Shown: positions 26,621 through 36,464 of the stretch, piece after piece
Numbering within the stretch: the first letter of the stretch is position 1
Layout of the letters: every line of letters begins with the position of its first letter
From: Lytechinus pictus
Taxonomy: Eukaryota; Echinodermata; Echinoidea; Temnopleuroida; Toxopneustidae
NCBI RefSeq assembly: GCF_037042905.1
Contig: NC_087246.1
Location: 31,548,001-31,612,000 of the forward strand
Direction of reading: 5' to 3'
DNA length: 64,000 bases
Translations under genes and position numbers: made by a program
Notes under the pieces: generated by a model
The model's database searches: none
What the model saw: only the letters and a program-made list of their open reading frames with translations
What the model was told of the DNA's origin: nothing

Positions 26621-27350
26621 TTAAAGCTCCGTAAATCAACGTAAGCTTGCATAGAAGTACAAATTAATGTACAAATCCAACATCCCCCTCCATGCAATGG
26701 AATACGAGTTTGTATACGGGGGGGATGGGGTGGGGAAGCTGCATGAAAATTATATCCATATCCTGCTATCTTCGCCTATGCAGCATAATAAAGAGACATT
26801 TTGATATGTGCCGTACAAGAACAGCATTATCATTATTGTTGTACTATTATAACTATTGAAAATGTCAAAGGTCGGTGGGAATTCCCAGACACTAAGAATA
26901 GATTGACGAACCGTTCGTACACAATGATAATGGTATTATTATGATCAGTTTACTATTAAAAAAATACGCACGTCAGAGAACCCAGCTTCTATTCATAATT
27001 CAGGGCATATTCATTTTTTTTATTGAGTAGTTTTTATTGACAACTTCGATTCATATACAAAATGAAATATATATAACAAACAAATAGAACTTTGATGTCT
27101 TTACATTACTATCGTAAAACGATATCATCTTGTACATAGGGAGAAAGGTGAGTGAATTAACTCTTTTCAGTCGAGTAAGGAAAAAAACTTGTGTATATGT
27201 GTTCTTAGTTCACATTGATGAAAGCCAAATCATATTTAGAAGTCTCCCATATCAGACATGGAATCATAATTTACTTTGGACTGAAAATGCTAGGTATGTG
27301 TATAGATAGGTCATCTTTGTCACATTGAGAAATGCTAATAATTCTTAAGA

Positions 27351-28090
27351 TGAAAATGCATATACAAGCACTCATGCTTTCTTAGCAATCAGGGAAAATT
27401 CACTACCATTTACTCGCTTATATATTTTTTTATGAAGGGGTACCCAAGGCTGAAAATCATGTATATTTTTATTTGAAAAGATAAAACAATTCAGAAAAAC
27501 AGAAACTGAAAATATCATAAAAGCTGGAGATGAATAAGAAAGTTTGAAAAAGTATTATAAAATTATGGATGAAATAACAAAGATATGATTTATTATTCTA
27601 ATTTATAGGAGGATAAGCCTACTCCACACTGTTGAATTGAGGTTTTTTTTTAGAAAAAATAAAAGAATTATTATGAATAATAAAACCTTATTTATGACAC
27701 ATTGATATACAGAATATGATAATTATAATTTTGGTTCCTTTATTGTGAGCTCAATATAATGATGTCAAGCTAAATTTTTCAATCGATGCATTTAGGCTTA
27801 ATGTGGTTAGCTTTATATGATTTTATGCTTACTTTATATTCATATCAACATAATATAATATATGAAAGGAAAATTTCAGTGATTAGAAGGTGAAAATTTA
27901 TTTACATGTAAGAACGTATATCCCGAAAAGGTGAAAAACTTTGAAGGAATTATGTTGTACCCTTCTTTGCAAAAAATTAATTTTAAACTACATATAATAA
28001 TCACAAATAGTTTAGAAAATGTCGTCGAAATAAAATCGTAGATTTTAAAAGGAGCACATATAGCTCTCAAAAATGAAAGGTAAAGTATAT
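27351..28090. repeat. Diverged tail of module R (continuation of U4)
   Basis: Non-coding AT-rich sequence that aligns by eye with 50,860-51,480 upstream of TRIM gene 2. Both contain tgcatatacaagca and cactaccatttactcgctta, and both run to a shared gaaggaattatgttgtaccc near 27,950 and 51,460. It has no counterpart in U1-U3. Confidence 0.7.
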
Positions 28091-28595
28091 ATAGGGCCTA
28101 TATATATATATTCATACCTTGGTCAGATCGGTCTACTACCGTCGGTTTCACGCTTTCGGCCATCTTCAGGCAGACTGAAGATTTTTGTTTTGTTTTAAAT
28201 CATATTTTATTTCTTCCTCATATCACATGTAAAAAATAAATATAACTTGACATTATTAACATAATTGTTTCAAGTTTACGCATAAACCTTTTAACATGGT
28301 AAGAAAAGGAATATATATGAATTTCAAATGTAAACTTAGAATCAATCTGCTCACATTTCTTTAACAACTTATAATCACGAAGGGATTAATACAGAACAGA
28401 ATCCGGGTACAACAACAGCAAAAATCTCTATTAGCTGAATTACGGAAATACACTTAAAATCTGTATGTAAAACTCAAGTTATACAAGATTCTTTTTTTTT
28501 CCTCCCTCGTTTACCATACTCTTCAATCAAACTGATTAATGAGGAAGTTATATTAATAAAAAAAAAAAAACATACACACAACTTAAGATCGTTAT
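28091..28595. other. Non-coding stretch with a possible retroelement fragment
   Basis: Starts with a TA-rich run, then about 70 bp (28,118-28,187) that on the minus strand reads gcctgaagatggccgaaagc and continues into an accgacggtagtag stretch. This kind of segment is seen at retroelement termini, possibly of Penelope-like type, but I cannot confirm the family. The remaining 400 bp are AT-rich with an A-run near 28,560 and no recognisable gene. Confidence 0.35.
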
Positions 28596-28619
28596 TGGCT
28601 AGGGCGACCCCGATCCAAT
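28596..28619 (+). repeat. Left outer 24-bp inverted repeat of a 10-kb mosaic
   Basis: TGGCTAGGGCGACCCCGATC plus four bases is the exact reverse complement of 38,564-38,587. It could be a transposon end or two oppositely oriented copies of a short dispersed repeat. I see no clear target duplication. Confidence 0.65.
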
Positions 28620-28737
28620 CGATCACCAGATGAACAGATTTTCGACACTATTATAATACCAATTCTAATTTCCTTTATCGGGTGTCGGTGGGTTTTGAAC
28701 AATGACAAGCCGCCAGGTTACACTTCGTAATTCCGAA

Positions 28738-29140
28738 GGTTCGTAATTCCGAAACACGTAAATTGCCTATACCTCGATGTTCGTTAATCCGAAAACGAAA
28801 AAGGGTTCGTTAATCCGAACATTTGTGGCGTTATTCCGAAAACGAAATAAGGTTCGTTGTTCCGAAGATTCGTTAATCCGAAAACGAAATAAGGTTCGTT
28901 GTTCCGAAAGTTCGATAATCCGAAAACGAAATAAGGTTCGTTGTTCCGAAGGTTCGTTAATCCGAAAACGAAATAAGGTTCGTTGTTCCAAAGGTTCGTT
29001 AATCCGAAAACGAAATAAGGTTCGTTGTTCCGAAGGTTCGTTAATCCGAAAACGAAATATGATTCGTTATTCCGAAGGTTCGTTAATCCGAAAACGAAAT
29101 AAGGTTCTTTATTCCGAAGGTTCGTTAATCCGAAAAATGA
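28738..29140 (+). repeat. 42-bp minisatellite, left arm (foldback-like)
   Basis: About eight tandem copies of a 42-bp unit built from ttcgttaatccgaaaacg and aaataaggttcgttgttccg. The period is a multiple of three, so the tract stays open in several frames on both strands; this is not a gene. The first 110 bp, with degenerate units, match 42,962-43,120. The inverted version lies at 38,090-38,470. Foldback transposons with arms made of short direct repeats are known in sea urchins (TU elements, from memory). Confidence 0.75.
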
Positions 29141-29789
29141 AATCCGGGAAAGCAGAGGAAGGGCAACTGTGGTGGTGGTGGGTGGGGGGGGGGGACACCG
29201 TTGCTGTTCAACTGTTATGAGGATGGGAAGGCAAGGGCGGCCGAATGAATTTTCGTTTTGGGGGTAAATTACTGTTAAAATTTTATTATTGCGAGATGTT
29301 GCGAGCGTAAATCACAAGCTCAAACTTTAGGGCATTTCAATAAGAAATGAAAACAAAAAATTCCGATCAGGTTTCTGCTATCATTAAACCATTTAGGTCC
29401 ATGAATTAACCAAACAGTTAACACGAGCGCAAAATGCGAGCTTGAATATTGTAACGCTCCCCACACTCAAATCTCGCCAAATCAATCTTCTCCGTGTGCT
29501 TCAATGTAGCTCTCACTGAACTCACGTATACGTCAATCACACACCATTGATTCACGCTAAAATAAGAATCCTTCTGTGATCAGTTTTCATTTACATTAAC
29601 ACAATTTATTGAGTAAGTATTCAACAATCCAATCATGAACAATAATAACTGATTATATAGGTCAATTTACCGATAAATCTGGATTACAGTTCTTGTATCT
29701 CTCCCGATCTTCTATCTATTTTCCGTTCGTTTTCTCTTCGTCTTATCCTTTTTCCTGCGCCCTCTACGTTAGAACCTTCAGGCGCTACA
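28900..29789 (-). mobile_element. 3' LTR of the Ty3/gypsy element (left copy)
   Basis: Near-identical to 35,613-36,464. Its element-internal edge is sharp: the shared sequence ends at GGCGCTACA, so on the coding (minus) strand the LTR begins TGTAGCGCC directly after a purine-rich tract. The other edge lies in the 42-bp minisatellite, where I place TGTTCCG as the likely boundary. Outside the minisatellite and G run I count about four differences from the other LTR over roughly 640 bp, indicating a recent insertion. Confidence 0.8.
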
Positions 29790-29802
29790 CTACCCTCTTC
29801 TT
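29790..29802 (-). promoter_or_regulatory. Polypurine tract of the Ty3/gypsy element
   Basis: On the minus strand AAGAAGAGGGTAG directly precedes the LTR start TGTAGC. This position is expected for the plus-strand priming site in reverse transcription. Confidence 0.7.
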
Positions 29803-30013
29803 ATAATGAAACGTCCTCGTTTAGAATTAAAACAAAACCAAGGTTCAATATTTGCAAAACACATCTAGAGCAAGGTTATATTTACATTTAAAAAAACAAC
29901 AACAAATTTCGCTTTAAAAGACTTCAATAAAAACGCAATGGCGTCTTTCGTAGGCGTTTACTACGGCGTGGTAGCATCTGGTTGCCGGCGCTCTGCGCCT
30001 TCGCACGAGGTGG

Positions 30014-33000
30014 TTACTGGTCAAGTGTGGATGTTTCTTTGCTATTGGATGTAGCAGCCACTTCTGAGTAGAGTCGCTTCTTCCTTCTTTTTCCCGCCTC
30101 TGCAGTACGATCTGTGTCTGTTGGACAGTCATGCTCTTGGCCAGAAATGTCTACTCTAGCTCCGGTTTCTACAGAACTTTCTTCCTGTGATTGAGAATCC
30201 TGCTGTGGCTGCAGGTGTTCCTCTGGGGATACGTCGACTGTGGCTGAAGATGAAGACTTGTCATTGATCTTCTTCAAAGCCCAGTTCGGCACGGGGGCTC
30301 CAACATACGTCTTTAACCGGTTGAAATGAACAAACTTTGGCTTTGATTTAGACGTTTCCTGAATCAGATAGGTCACATCACTAAGAGCATCAATGACATA
30401 GAATGGGCCAGTCCAACTCCTCTGTAGCTTGGGAGAAATTCCTTTCTTCCGCCTTTTAGTGTGAAGCCACACCGCATCTCCTTGTTGATGACCTTCCCCT
30501 GCCTTGTGAGTGTCGTAAGTACGCTTGTTCCGGTCTGTGTTAACCCTCAAGTGCTCTCTTGTCAACTGGTGGGTGTAATTCATGCGGTCCTGCAGTTGCT
30601 CTGTGAACTCAGGGTAACTAGATTCTGGAGACCCAGAGCTTCCAATCAGCAGATCCACTGGAAGAATCATCTGCCTACCCATCATCAGCTCACTAGGAGT
30701 GTAACCAGTAGCTTCATGTTGAGACGAGCGGTATGCCATCATGACCAGAGGTAAACATTCGTCCCAGTCCTTCTGATGATCAGCAACAGCCTTGGCCAAT
30801 AAATCCTCCAAGGTCCGGTTGAAACGTTCAACCATTCCGTTACTCTGAGCATGAAATGCTGTAGTTCTGGTCTTTGAACATCCCAAGATCTCACAAACAC
30901 TTTGGAAAAGAGCTGCCTCGAAATTCCGACCCTGATCAGTATGAAGTTCCAATGGCACACCGTATCTGCAGACAAATTCTTCCACGAAGATTCGTGCAAC
31001 TGTTGCTGCTTCTTGGTTCGGCATTGCAAAAGACTCAGTCCACTTGGTGAAGTAGTCACAGATTACGAGCACGTATTTGTTGCCTCGGTCTGACTGTGGA
31101 AGGGGTCCCATGACGTCCATTGATACACGTTCCATTGGAGCACCGACGTTGTATACCTGGAGTGGGGCTCGAGGGCGCCGAGATGGGTTCTTCCTGGACT
31201 CACATGTGCGACAAAGTTTGCACCAAAGTTCAACATCCATACTAAGATGAGGCCAATAGCAACGCCGTCGAATTCTTTCAATTGTCCGTTTGCTACCCAT
31301 ATGACCTGCAACCTTGGATTCATGGCACTCTGCAAAGACTTTCTTGCGCAGTGCAACAGGTAGAACCAATTGAAGAGAGACTTCCTTTCCGTTGAGGGAT
31401 TCCCATCGACGATACAGGACGTCCTCTTCCAACTGTAGCCTTTCCCACTGACTCCAAAGAGACTTTATTTTGGGGCTAAGGGGTGCTACCTCTCGCCATG
31501 AGGGACGTGTCCCCTTTTTCTTCCATTGGATGAGTTGATCTAACTCGGGGTCCTGGCTCTGTTCATCTCTCAAATAGGACTTTGTCCACAAGGGATCTTC
31601 CTGTTCATTTGATGGGGCGTCAATGCTACCATTTGTCAGCTGAACTGCCTCCTGGGTTCCTAAGGTAGCGACGTGGATCATTCCAGCTTCAGGACAGTCA
31701 TCTTCGGTATTAGTGCCGACAGATAAGACTTCCTTCAAGATAGATGTTTTTATGGTGTCGTTTTCTTCCAGTCTTTGACAATGTGAACAGTCCTGACAGG
31801 GTCTCCTCGAAAGCGCACCTGCATTTCCATGAATGCGACCTGCCCTGTGTTGAATGTCAATGTCATAGGTACCAAGAAGCTCCAACCACCGAGCTACCTG
31901 AACAACATGATTGCGGAAGTTTAACAGCCACTTCAACGCTCCATGATCTGACCGCACTGTGAATTTCCTTCCATAGAGGTAGTGATGAAATTGTTTCACT
32001 CCTTCCACAACAGCAAGTAATTCCTTCCTTGTGACACAATAACGCCTCTCTGCCTTGGACATAGACTTGCTGTAGTATGCTATGACCTTCTCTGTACCAT
32101 GTTGCACCTGGGTGAGGACTGCTCCGAGTCCGTTTGCACTTGCATCAGTGTCAAGGATAAATGGATCGTCAGCAGTAGGGTATGCAAGGACTGGGGAGTT
32201 AGTCAGCTCATGTTTTAGTCTCCTGAAAGCTTCCTCACACTCTTCTGTCCAGTGGAATACTCGTCCCTTCTCTGTAAGCTGGTGGAGCGGTCTTGCAATG
32301 TCTCCAAAACCCTTCACAAATTTTCTGTAGTAGGAGCATAGTCCAAGGAAACATCTGACATGGTGTACAGTCTGCGGGGTGGGCCATTCCTTGACACTAC
32401 TGATCTTTTTGGGATCAGCTGAAACTCCTGCTGCTGATACCACGTGACCCAAGAATGCCACTTCTTTCTGTAGCAGGACACATTTATTTGGATTAAGTTT
32501 TAATCCAAAGCTCTTCAGCCTGTCAAATATGGTGTCCAGTCGGTCGAGCTGCTCCAGTACAGACGAACTGTATACAATGACGTCATCGAGATATACCAGG
32601 CAGATGTTGTTAATCAACTCATCCAGGACTTTTGTCATCAGCCGCTCGAAAGTTGCAGGGGCATTGCAGAGCCCAAACGGCATCACACGAAACTGATAAA
32701 GGCCATACGCTGTGATGAATACAGTCTTCTCCCGATCTTGTTCTGACATCTCTACTTGCCAGTAACCACTTTGCAGATCAAGAGTTGAGAACCATTTTGA
32801 TCCAGACAATCTGTCCAATGAATCATCAATACGTGGGAGTGGAAACGCATCTTTGGTGGTCACATCATTCAGCTTCCTGAAGTCAACGCAGAACCGGGTA
32901 GAACCGTCCTTCTTCTTGACTAACACGATTGGTGAAGCCCACGGGCTTTCAGACGGTTCAATCACACCACGTCTTGTCATATCTTCAATTTGTGCCGATT

Positions 33001-34102
33001 CTTCATGTCTTTGATGGACAGGTAATCTCCTTGCTCTCTGTCGAATAGGAGGAAATGTCCCCGTTTCAATCTGGTGCTTCACTACATCTGTTCTCCCCAG
33101 GTCATCTTTACCTCTCGAGAAAACCTCCGAGTGCTTGCAAAGGAGCTTACTCAACTTCACCCTCTCGTCCTTGTTAATAAGTTGTGCGCTGTGTTTCCAT
33201 GTGTCTTGCAAATGTTCTGGTATCTTCATTCCATCAACAGTTATGTACGGAGTTTTGTCGGTCTTAGAAGGGTTGTCTCTGGAGACAGTTTCCTGTGTAA
33301 CTACCTCAGCTTTCTGACATTGACCAACGGTGGTCCCTTTGTAAAACTTGACAGGTTGGTTGGTTACATTGATGACTCTCACTGGTATTGTCTTGGCGCC
33401 CGGCCTCATCACTGCCGCATCAACTAGAACACTTCCTGAGCCAGTCCACTTAGACGAAGGTTCCAGGATTACGTCAGTGAATGCCAAATTGTCTTCCATT
33501 TGACCCTTGATAACTTGTCCAGTGAGGGGTGATAGGGTGACGGTATCACTCACAGTGACTCTGCAACAAGCAGGCGGTCCTTCAAAGCTATGGCAAGGGA
33601 CCTTTACACCATCTACCCACATTTCCCGACGACCAAAATAAACTTTGCATTTCCAGTCCTCAAGGCAATCAAGACCAAGGATTCCATCTTCTTTTACGTC
33701 TGCAAACCAAACTAGTTTCCTGCGTATCTTCCCTCCTAGACACATGTTCAGTTCTCCTTTACCCTTGAAGGGAATACTGTGCACATCACTCGCAGTAGTC
33801 ATTTTAACACCTATGTCTCTCTCAAGGAGCTCTTCACATCCGATGAGTGAGGCAACACTTGTCTTAATGACAGAAACTGAAGCACCGCAATCTACCAGCA
33901 TCCGAACTGCGTGGTCACCAATCATGACATCAACAAAAAGACCAATATCTCCTGACCTAGCTGATCTAACATGCATATATCGAGCTTCCTCGATTCTTGT
34001 TCCATTGGGCCTTTTGGGAATTTCTACCGGCTCTCGACCCTTAAAGTCGGTAGATTCTAGTTTTCCTGTTGCTTGCTGTTTCCTTCTGTCATTGCAGGAC
34101 AA
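30014..34102 (-). CDS. pol: Ty3/gypsy Pol polyprotein (protease, RT, RNase H, integrase)
   Basis: A 1362-codon frame. Domains in order: aspartic protease with DCG at 71-73, where DTG or DSG is usual; reverse transcriptase about 350-555 with YLDD at 504-507; RNase H about 648-765 with DTDAS at 651; an HHCC zinc-binding region (H927, H934, C964, C967); an integrase core with D996, D1056 and E1092 (DD35E spacing); and a basic C-terminal tail. It resembles the 412/Mag side of Ty3/gypsy. The frame opens at a TTG and overlaps gag by 46 bp in the -1 frame, so it is probably made as a Gag-Pol fusion by frameshifting. No canonical slippery heptamer is seen; the nearest is GGAAAAC just before the gag stop. 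RNase H has GNAGALSR where GNADALSR is usual, so the last catalytic Asp is replaced by Gly. The frame is otherwise intact. No env-like frame follows. Confidence 0.95.
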   Translation of the reverse strand: MSCNDRRKQQATGKLESTDFKGREPVEIPKRPNGTRIEEARYMHVRSARSGDIGLFVDVMIGDHAVRMLVDCGASVSVIKTSVASLIGCEELLERDIGVKMTTASDVHSIPFKGKGELNMCLGGKIRRKLVWFADVKEDGILGLDCLEDWKCKVYFGRREMWVDGVKVPCHSFEGPPACCRVTVSDTVTLSPLTGQVIKGQMEDNLAFTDVILEPSSKWTGSGSVLVDAAVMRPGAKTIPVRVINVTNQPVKFYKGTTVGQCQKAEVVTQETVSRDNPSKTDKTPYITVDGMKIPEHLQDTWKHSAQLINKDERVKLSKLLCKHSEVFSRGKDDLGRTDVVKHQIETGTFPPIRQRARRLPVHQRHEESAQIEDMTRRGVIEPSESPWASPIVLVKKKDGSTRFCVDFRKLNDVTTKDAFPLPRIDDSLDRLSGSKWFSTLDLQSGYWQVEMSEQDREKTVFITAYGLYQFRVMPFGLCNAPATFERLMTKVLDELINNICLVYLDDVIVYSSSVLEQLDRLDTIFDRLKSFGLKLNPNKCVLLQKEVAFLGHVVSAAGVSADPKKISSVKEWPTPQTVHHVRCFLGLCSYYRKFVKGFGDIARPLHQLTEKGRVFHWTEECEEAFRRLKHELTNSPVLAYPTADDPFILDTDASANGLGAVLTQVQHGTEKVIAYYSKSMSKAERRYCVTRKELLAVVEGVKQFHHYLYGRKFTVRSDHGALKWLLNFRNHVVQVARWLELLGTYDIDIQHRAGRIHGNAGALSRRPCQDCSHCQRLEENDTIKTSILKEVLSVGTNTEDDCPEAGMIHVATLGTQEAVQLTNGSIDAPSNEQEDPLWTKSYLRDEQSQDPELDQLIQWKKKGTRPSWREVAPLSPKIKSLWSQWERLQLEEDVLYRRWESLNGKEVSLQLVLPVALRKKVFAECHESKVAGHMGSKRTIERIRRRCYWPHLSMDVELWCKLCRTCESRKNPSRRPRAPLQVYNVGAPMERVSMDVMGPLPQSDRGNKYVLVICDYFTKWTESFAMPNQEAATVARIFVEEFVCRYGVPLELHTDQGRNFEAALFQSVCEILGCSKTRTTAFHAQSNGMVERFNRTLEDLLAKAVADHQKDWDECLPLVMMAYRSSQHEATGYTPSELMMGRQMILPVDLLIGSSGSPESSYPEFTEQLQDRMNYTHQLTREHLRVNTDRNKRTYDTHKAGEGHQQGDAVWLHTKRRKKGISPKLQRSWTGPFYVIDALSDVTYLIQETSKSKPKFVHFNRLKTYVGAPVPNWALKKINDKSSSSATVDVSPEEHLQPQQDSQSQEESSVETGARVDISGQEHDCPTDTDRTAEAGKRRKKRLYSEVAATSNSKETSTLDQ

Positions 34103-35181
34103 TCAGCCTTGAAGTGTCCTTCGCTGCCGCAATTCCAGCATGTAGCTCCTTTGCTTTTTTCTGCAAATGATTTGGTTCTTGATTGAGATCTGTAACCTTT
34201 CGACCTATCTGCCATGTCTTTTCTCAACTGGGTGACAGTCAGCTGCAGTTCTTTCACCAATGTCTCCAGTTGATGTTCAGTTGGCTTTTTTCCTTCCTCG
34301 GTCTCTGTATTCAGAGTCCGAACTTGTCTGTAGTTTACTCGCATTGCTTCTGTAGTCTTGAGCTCAGAGATCCTCGCTGCAACAACGAGTGCATCGTCGA
34401 TCGTTTCACACTGGGCTTTCATAACCTCGAAGCGAACTTCAGCATCCTTCAGAGCGTCAACAAAACTGTCCTTAGCTAGTGTCCTTCTTGTTTCCTCAGA
34501 TGCACCAGGATATACCTTCCTGATCAGACACTTTACACTATGAGCCAATTCTGTCAGGGTTTCTTCCGCTCCCTGCCTCCTGTTCTTGAGCTTCAAACGG
34601 TTTAACTCTGCTTGACCTCTTGATGCATAACGGGTAGTCAAGGCGGCTACTAGAAACTCATTATTCACTCTCTGCGATGGTGACAGTTCCATTAGAATCT
34701 CCTGAGCACCACCACGCAGACTTGCTGCGAGAAATACAGCCTTCTCTCGATTGTTCCATGCGTTAATATCTGCTGCTATTTCAAAATGACTTAAATAGCT
34801 CTCAAAAACCTCCTTTCCTGTGAATGTGCCTGGCTCATACACTGGCTTTCTGATTGTCCTGTCAGGTGGGCGCACAGATACAATAGGCCTGCCTAACCTC
34901 TGAGGCAAGTATTCATGATCCATGGCCGAGTATTCAGGTTGCCTCCTTTCTTTTCTTGTACACTGTGCGTCGAAGTTTAGGTGATCAAATGAACGCAGAT
35001 TGCGTGCGCGATGCGAATCTAGGGCCTCTCCTTCCCGATAGTTCCAATCGCCTTGTGCGTCTGGGCGTTCGCTGCCTTGAGATCGCAATGAGTGTGCAAT
35101 GTCTGCTATCAAACCATTGTGACTACTACTAACGCTTCTTGCGTTGCGGTAGTCATTGTCGAATGTATTTGCCCTGTGCAT
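34057..35181 (-). CDS. gag: Ty3/gypsy Gag (capsid and nucleocapsid)
   Basis: The frame is open from at least 35,217; the first ATG is at 35,179-35,181, giving 374 residues. The middle (about 110-260) has the helical capsid-like composition of retrotransposon Gag, including a FTGKEVFESYLSHFEI stretch. The C-terminus has one CCHC zinc knuckle, CWNCGSEGHFKADC at 348-361, expected to bind the element RNA. It ends with TAG at 34,057-34,059 inside the pol frame. An in-frame repeat-rich stretch lies directly upstream behind a single TGA at 35,224-35,226, so the true N-terminus may be longer or may have been lost. Confidence 0.9.
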   Translation of the reverse strand: MHRANTFDNDYRNARSVSSSHNGLIADIAHSLRSQGSERPDAQGDWNYREGEALDSHRARNLRSFDHLNFDAQCTRKERRQPEYSAMDHEYLPQRLGRPIVSVRPPDRTIRKPVYEPGTFTGKEVFESYLSHFEIAADINAWNNREKAVFLAASLRGGAQEILMELSPSQRVNNEFLVAALTTRYASRGQAELNRLKLKNRRQGAEETLTELAHSVKCLIRKVYPGASEETRRTLAKDSFVDALKDAEVRFEVMKAQCETIDDALVVAARISELKTTEAMRVNYRQVRTLNTETEEGKKPTEHQLETLVKELQLTVTQLRKDMADRSKGYRSQSRTKSFAEKSKGATCWNCGSEGHFKADCPAMTEGNSKQQEN

Positions 35182-35223
35182 GGGGCCTGGGGCTGACGTA
35201 TCATTGCGTCCTGTCAAAACGCT

Positions 35224-35601
35224 TCACACGTTGCGGCCTTCGTTGCTCAACGAACGCACTGTGTGTGTGTTATCAGGGGTCATAGCCCTACTGCGTGCTC
35301 TCAGAACGCCTTGTGCGTTGCGGCTTTCGTCGCTCAACGAACGCACCATGTGTGCGCTATCAGGGGTCGTCGCCCTATTGCGTTCTCTTGAAACGCATTG
35401 TGCGTTGTGGCCTTCGTCGCTCAACGAACGCAACGCGTGCGTTTTGTCCGGGATCGGCTCCTCACTGTGTCCTCTCAAAACGCATTGTGCGTTGCAGCCT
35501 TCGTCACTGACCAAATGAACCGCGTGCCTACTGTCAGAGATCAGCTCCTCACCATGCCCAATCACAACGCTTCCCGCGTCGCGGCCTTCGTTGCTTAACA
35601 C
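35224..35601 (-). pseudogene. Repeat-rich leader frame in phase with gag
   Basis: 125 codons in the same frame as gag, cut off from it by one TGA. It encodes about four repeats of 28-30 residues around the pattern RSLSDEGHNAQCV, from an 85-90 bp DNA repeat with GTTGCGGCCTTCGTTGCTCA cores. There is no ATG; it is open back into the LTR. It may be a 5' leader repeat, an N-terminal Gag extension with a premature stop, or a readthrough product. Gag itself carries a faint further copy (RNARSVSSSHNG). Confidence 0.5.
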
Positions 35602-35612
35602 GCAAGCTTCGT

Positions 35613-36464
35613 TGTTCCGAAAGTTCGATAATCCGAAAACGAAATAAGGTTCGTTGTTCCGAAGGTTCGTTAATCCGAAAACGAAATAAGGTTCGTTGTT
35701 CCAAAGGTTCGTTTCCGAAAACGAAATAAGGTTCGTTGTTCCGAAGGTTCGTTAATCCGAAAACGAAATAAGGTTCTTTATTCCGAAGGTTCGTTAATCC
35801 GAAAAATGAAATCCGGGAAAGCAGAGGAAGGGCAACTGTGGTGGTGGTGGGGGGGGGGGGGGGGGGGGGACACCGTTGCTGTTCAACTGTTATGAGGATG
35901 GGAAGGCAAGGGCGGCCGAATGAATTTTCGTTTTGGGGGTAAATTACTGTTAAAATTTTATTATTGCGAGATGTTGCGAGCGTAAATCACAAGCTCAAAC
36001 TTCAGGGCATTTCAATAAGAAATGAAAACAAAAAATTCCGATCAGGTTTCTGCTATCATTAAACCATTTAGGTCCATGAATTAACCAAACAGTTAACACG
36101 AGCGCAAAATGCGAGCTTGAATATTGTAACGCTCCCCACACTCAAATCTCGCCAAATCAATCTTCTCCGTGTGCTTCAATGTAGCTCTCACTGAACTCAC
36201 GTATACGTCAATCACACACCATTGATTCACGCTAAAATAAGAATCCTTCTGTGATCAGTTTTAATTTACATTAACACAATTTATTGAGTAAGTATTCAAC
36301 AATCCAATCATGAACAATAATAACTGATTATATAGGTCAATTTACCGATTAATCTGGATTACAGTTCTTGTATCTCTCCCGATCTTCTATCTATTTTCCG
36401 TTCGTTTTCTCTTCGTCTTATCCTTTTTCCTGCGCCCTCTACGTTAGAACCTTCAGGCGCTACA
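35613..36464 (-). mobile_element. 5' LTR of the Ty3/gypsy element (right copy)
   Basis: Match to 28,900-29,789, with fewer 42-bp minisatellite units and a longer G run (near 35,850). It ends at GGCGCTACA followed by unrelated sequence. I could not recognise a tRNA primer-binding site on the internal side, which leaves the exact minisatellite-side edge uncertain. Confidence 0.8.

Larger units (their letters stand above)
23044..27350. repeat. Array unit U4, partial; right part diverged
   Basis: It matches U2 and U3 closely up to about 25,800, then gains differences. Beyond 26,250 it is clearly an older version of the same sequence: longer MITE core, intact MITE right end, and an extra segment of about 100 bp at 27,010-27,110. 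After about 27,200 it resembles the diverged module at 50,650-51,480 more than the other array units. It lies at the boundary of the homogenised array. Confidence 0.85.

Noticed and set aside
28118..28187. Hammerhead ribozyme
   Set aside because: CTGAAGA and GAAA words are present, but I could not find a convincing stem II or closing stems.
28777..29220. 147-codon frame with a 14-residue repeat
   Set aside because: It is the 42-bp minisatellite, open on both strands because 42 is divisible by three. No start or context supports a gene.
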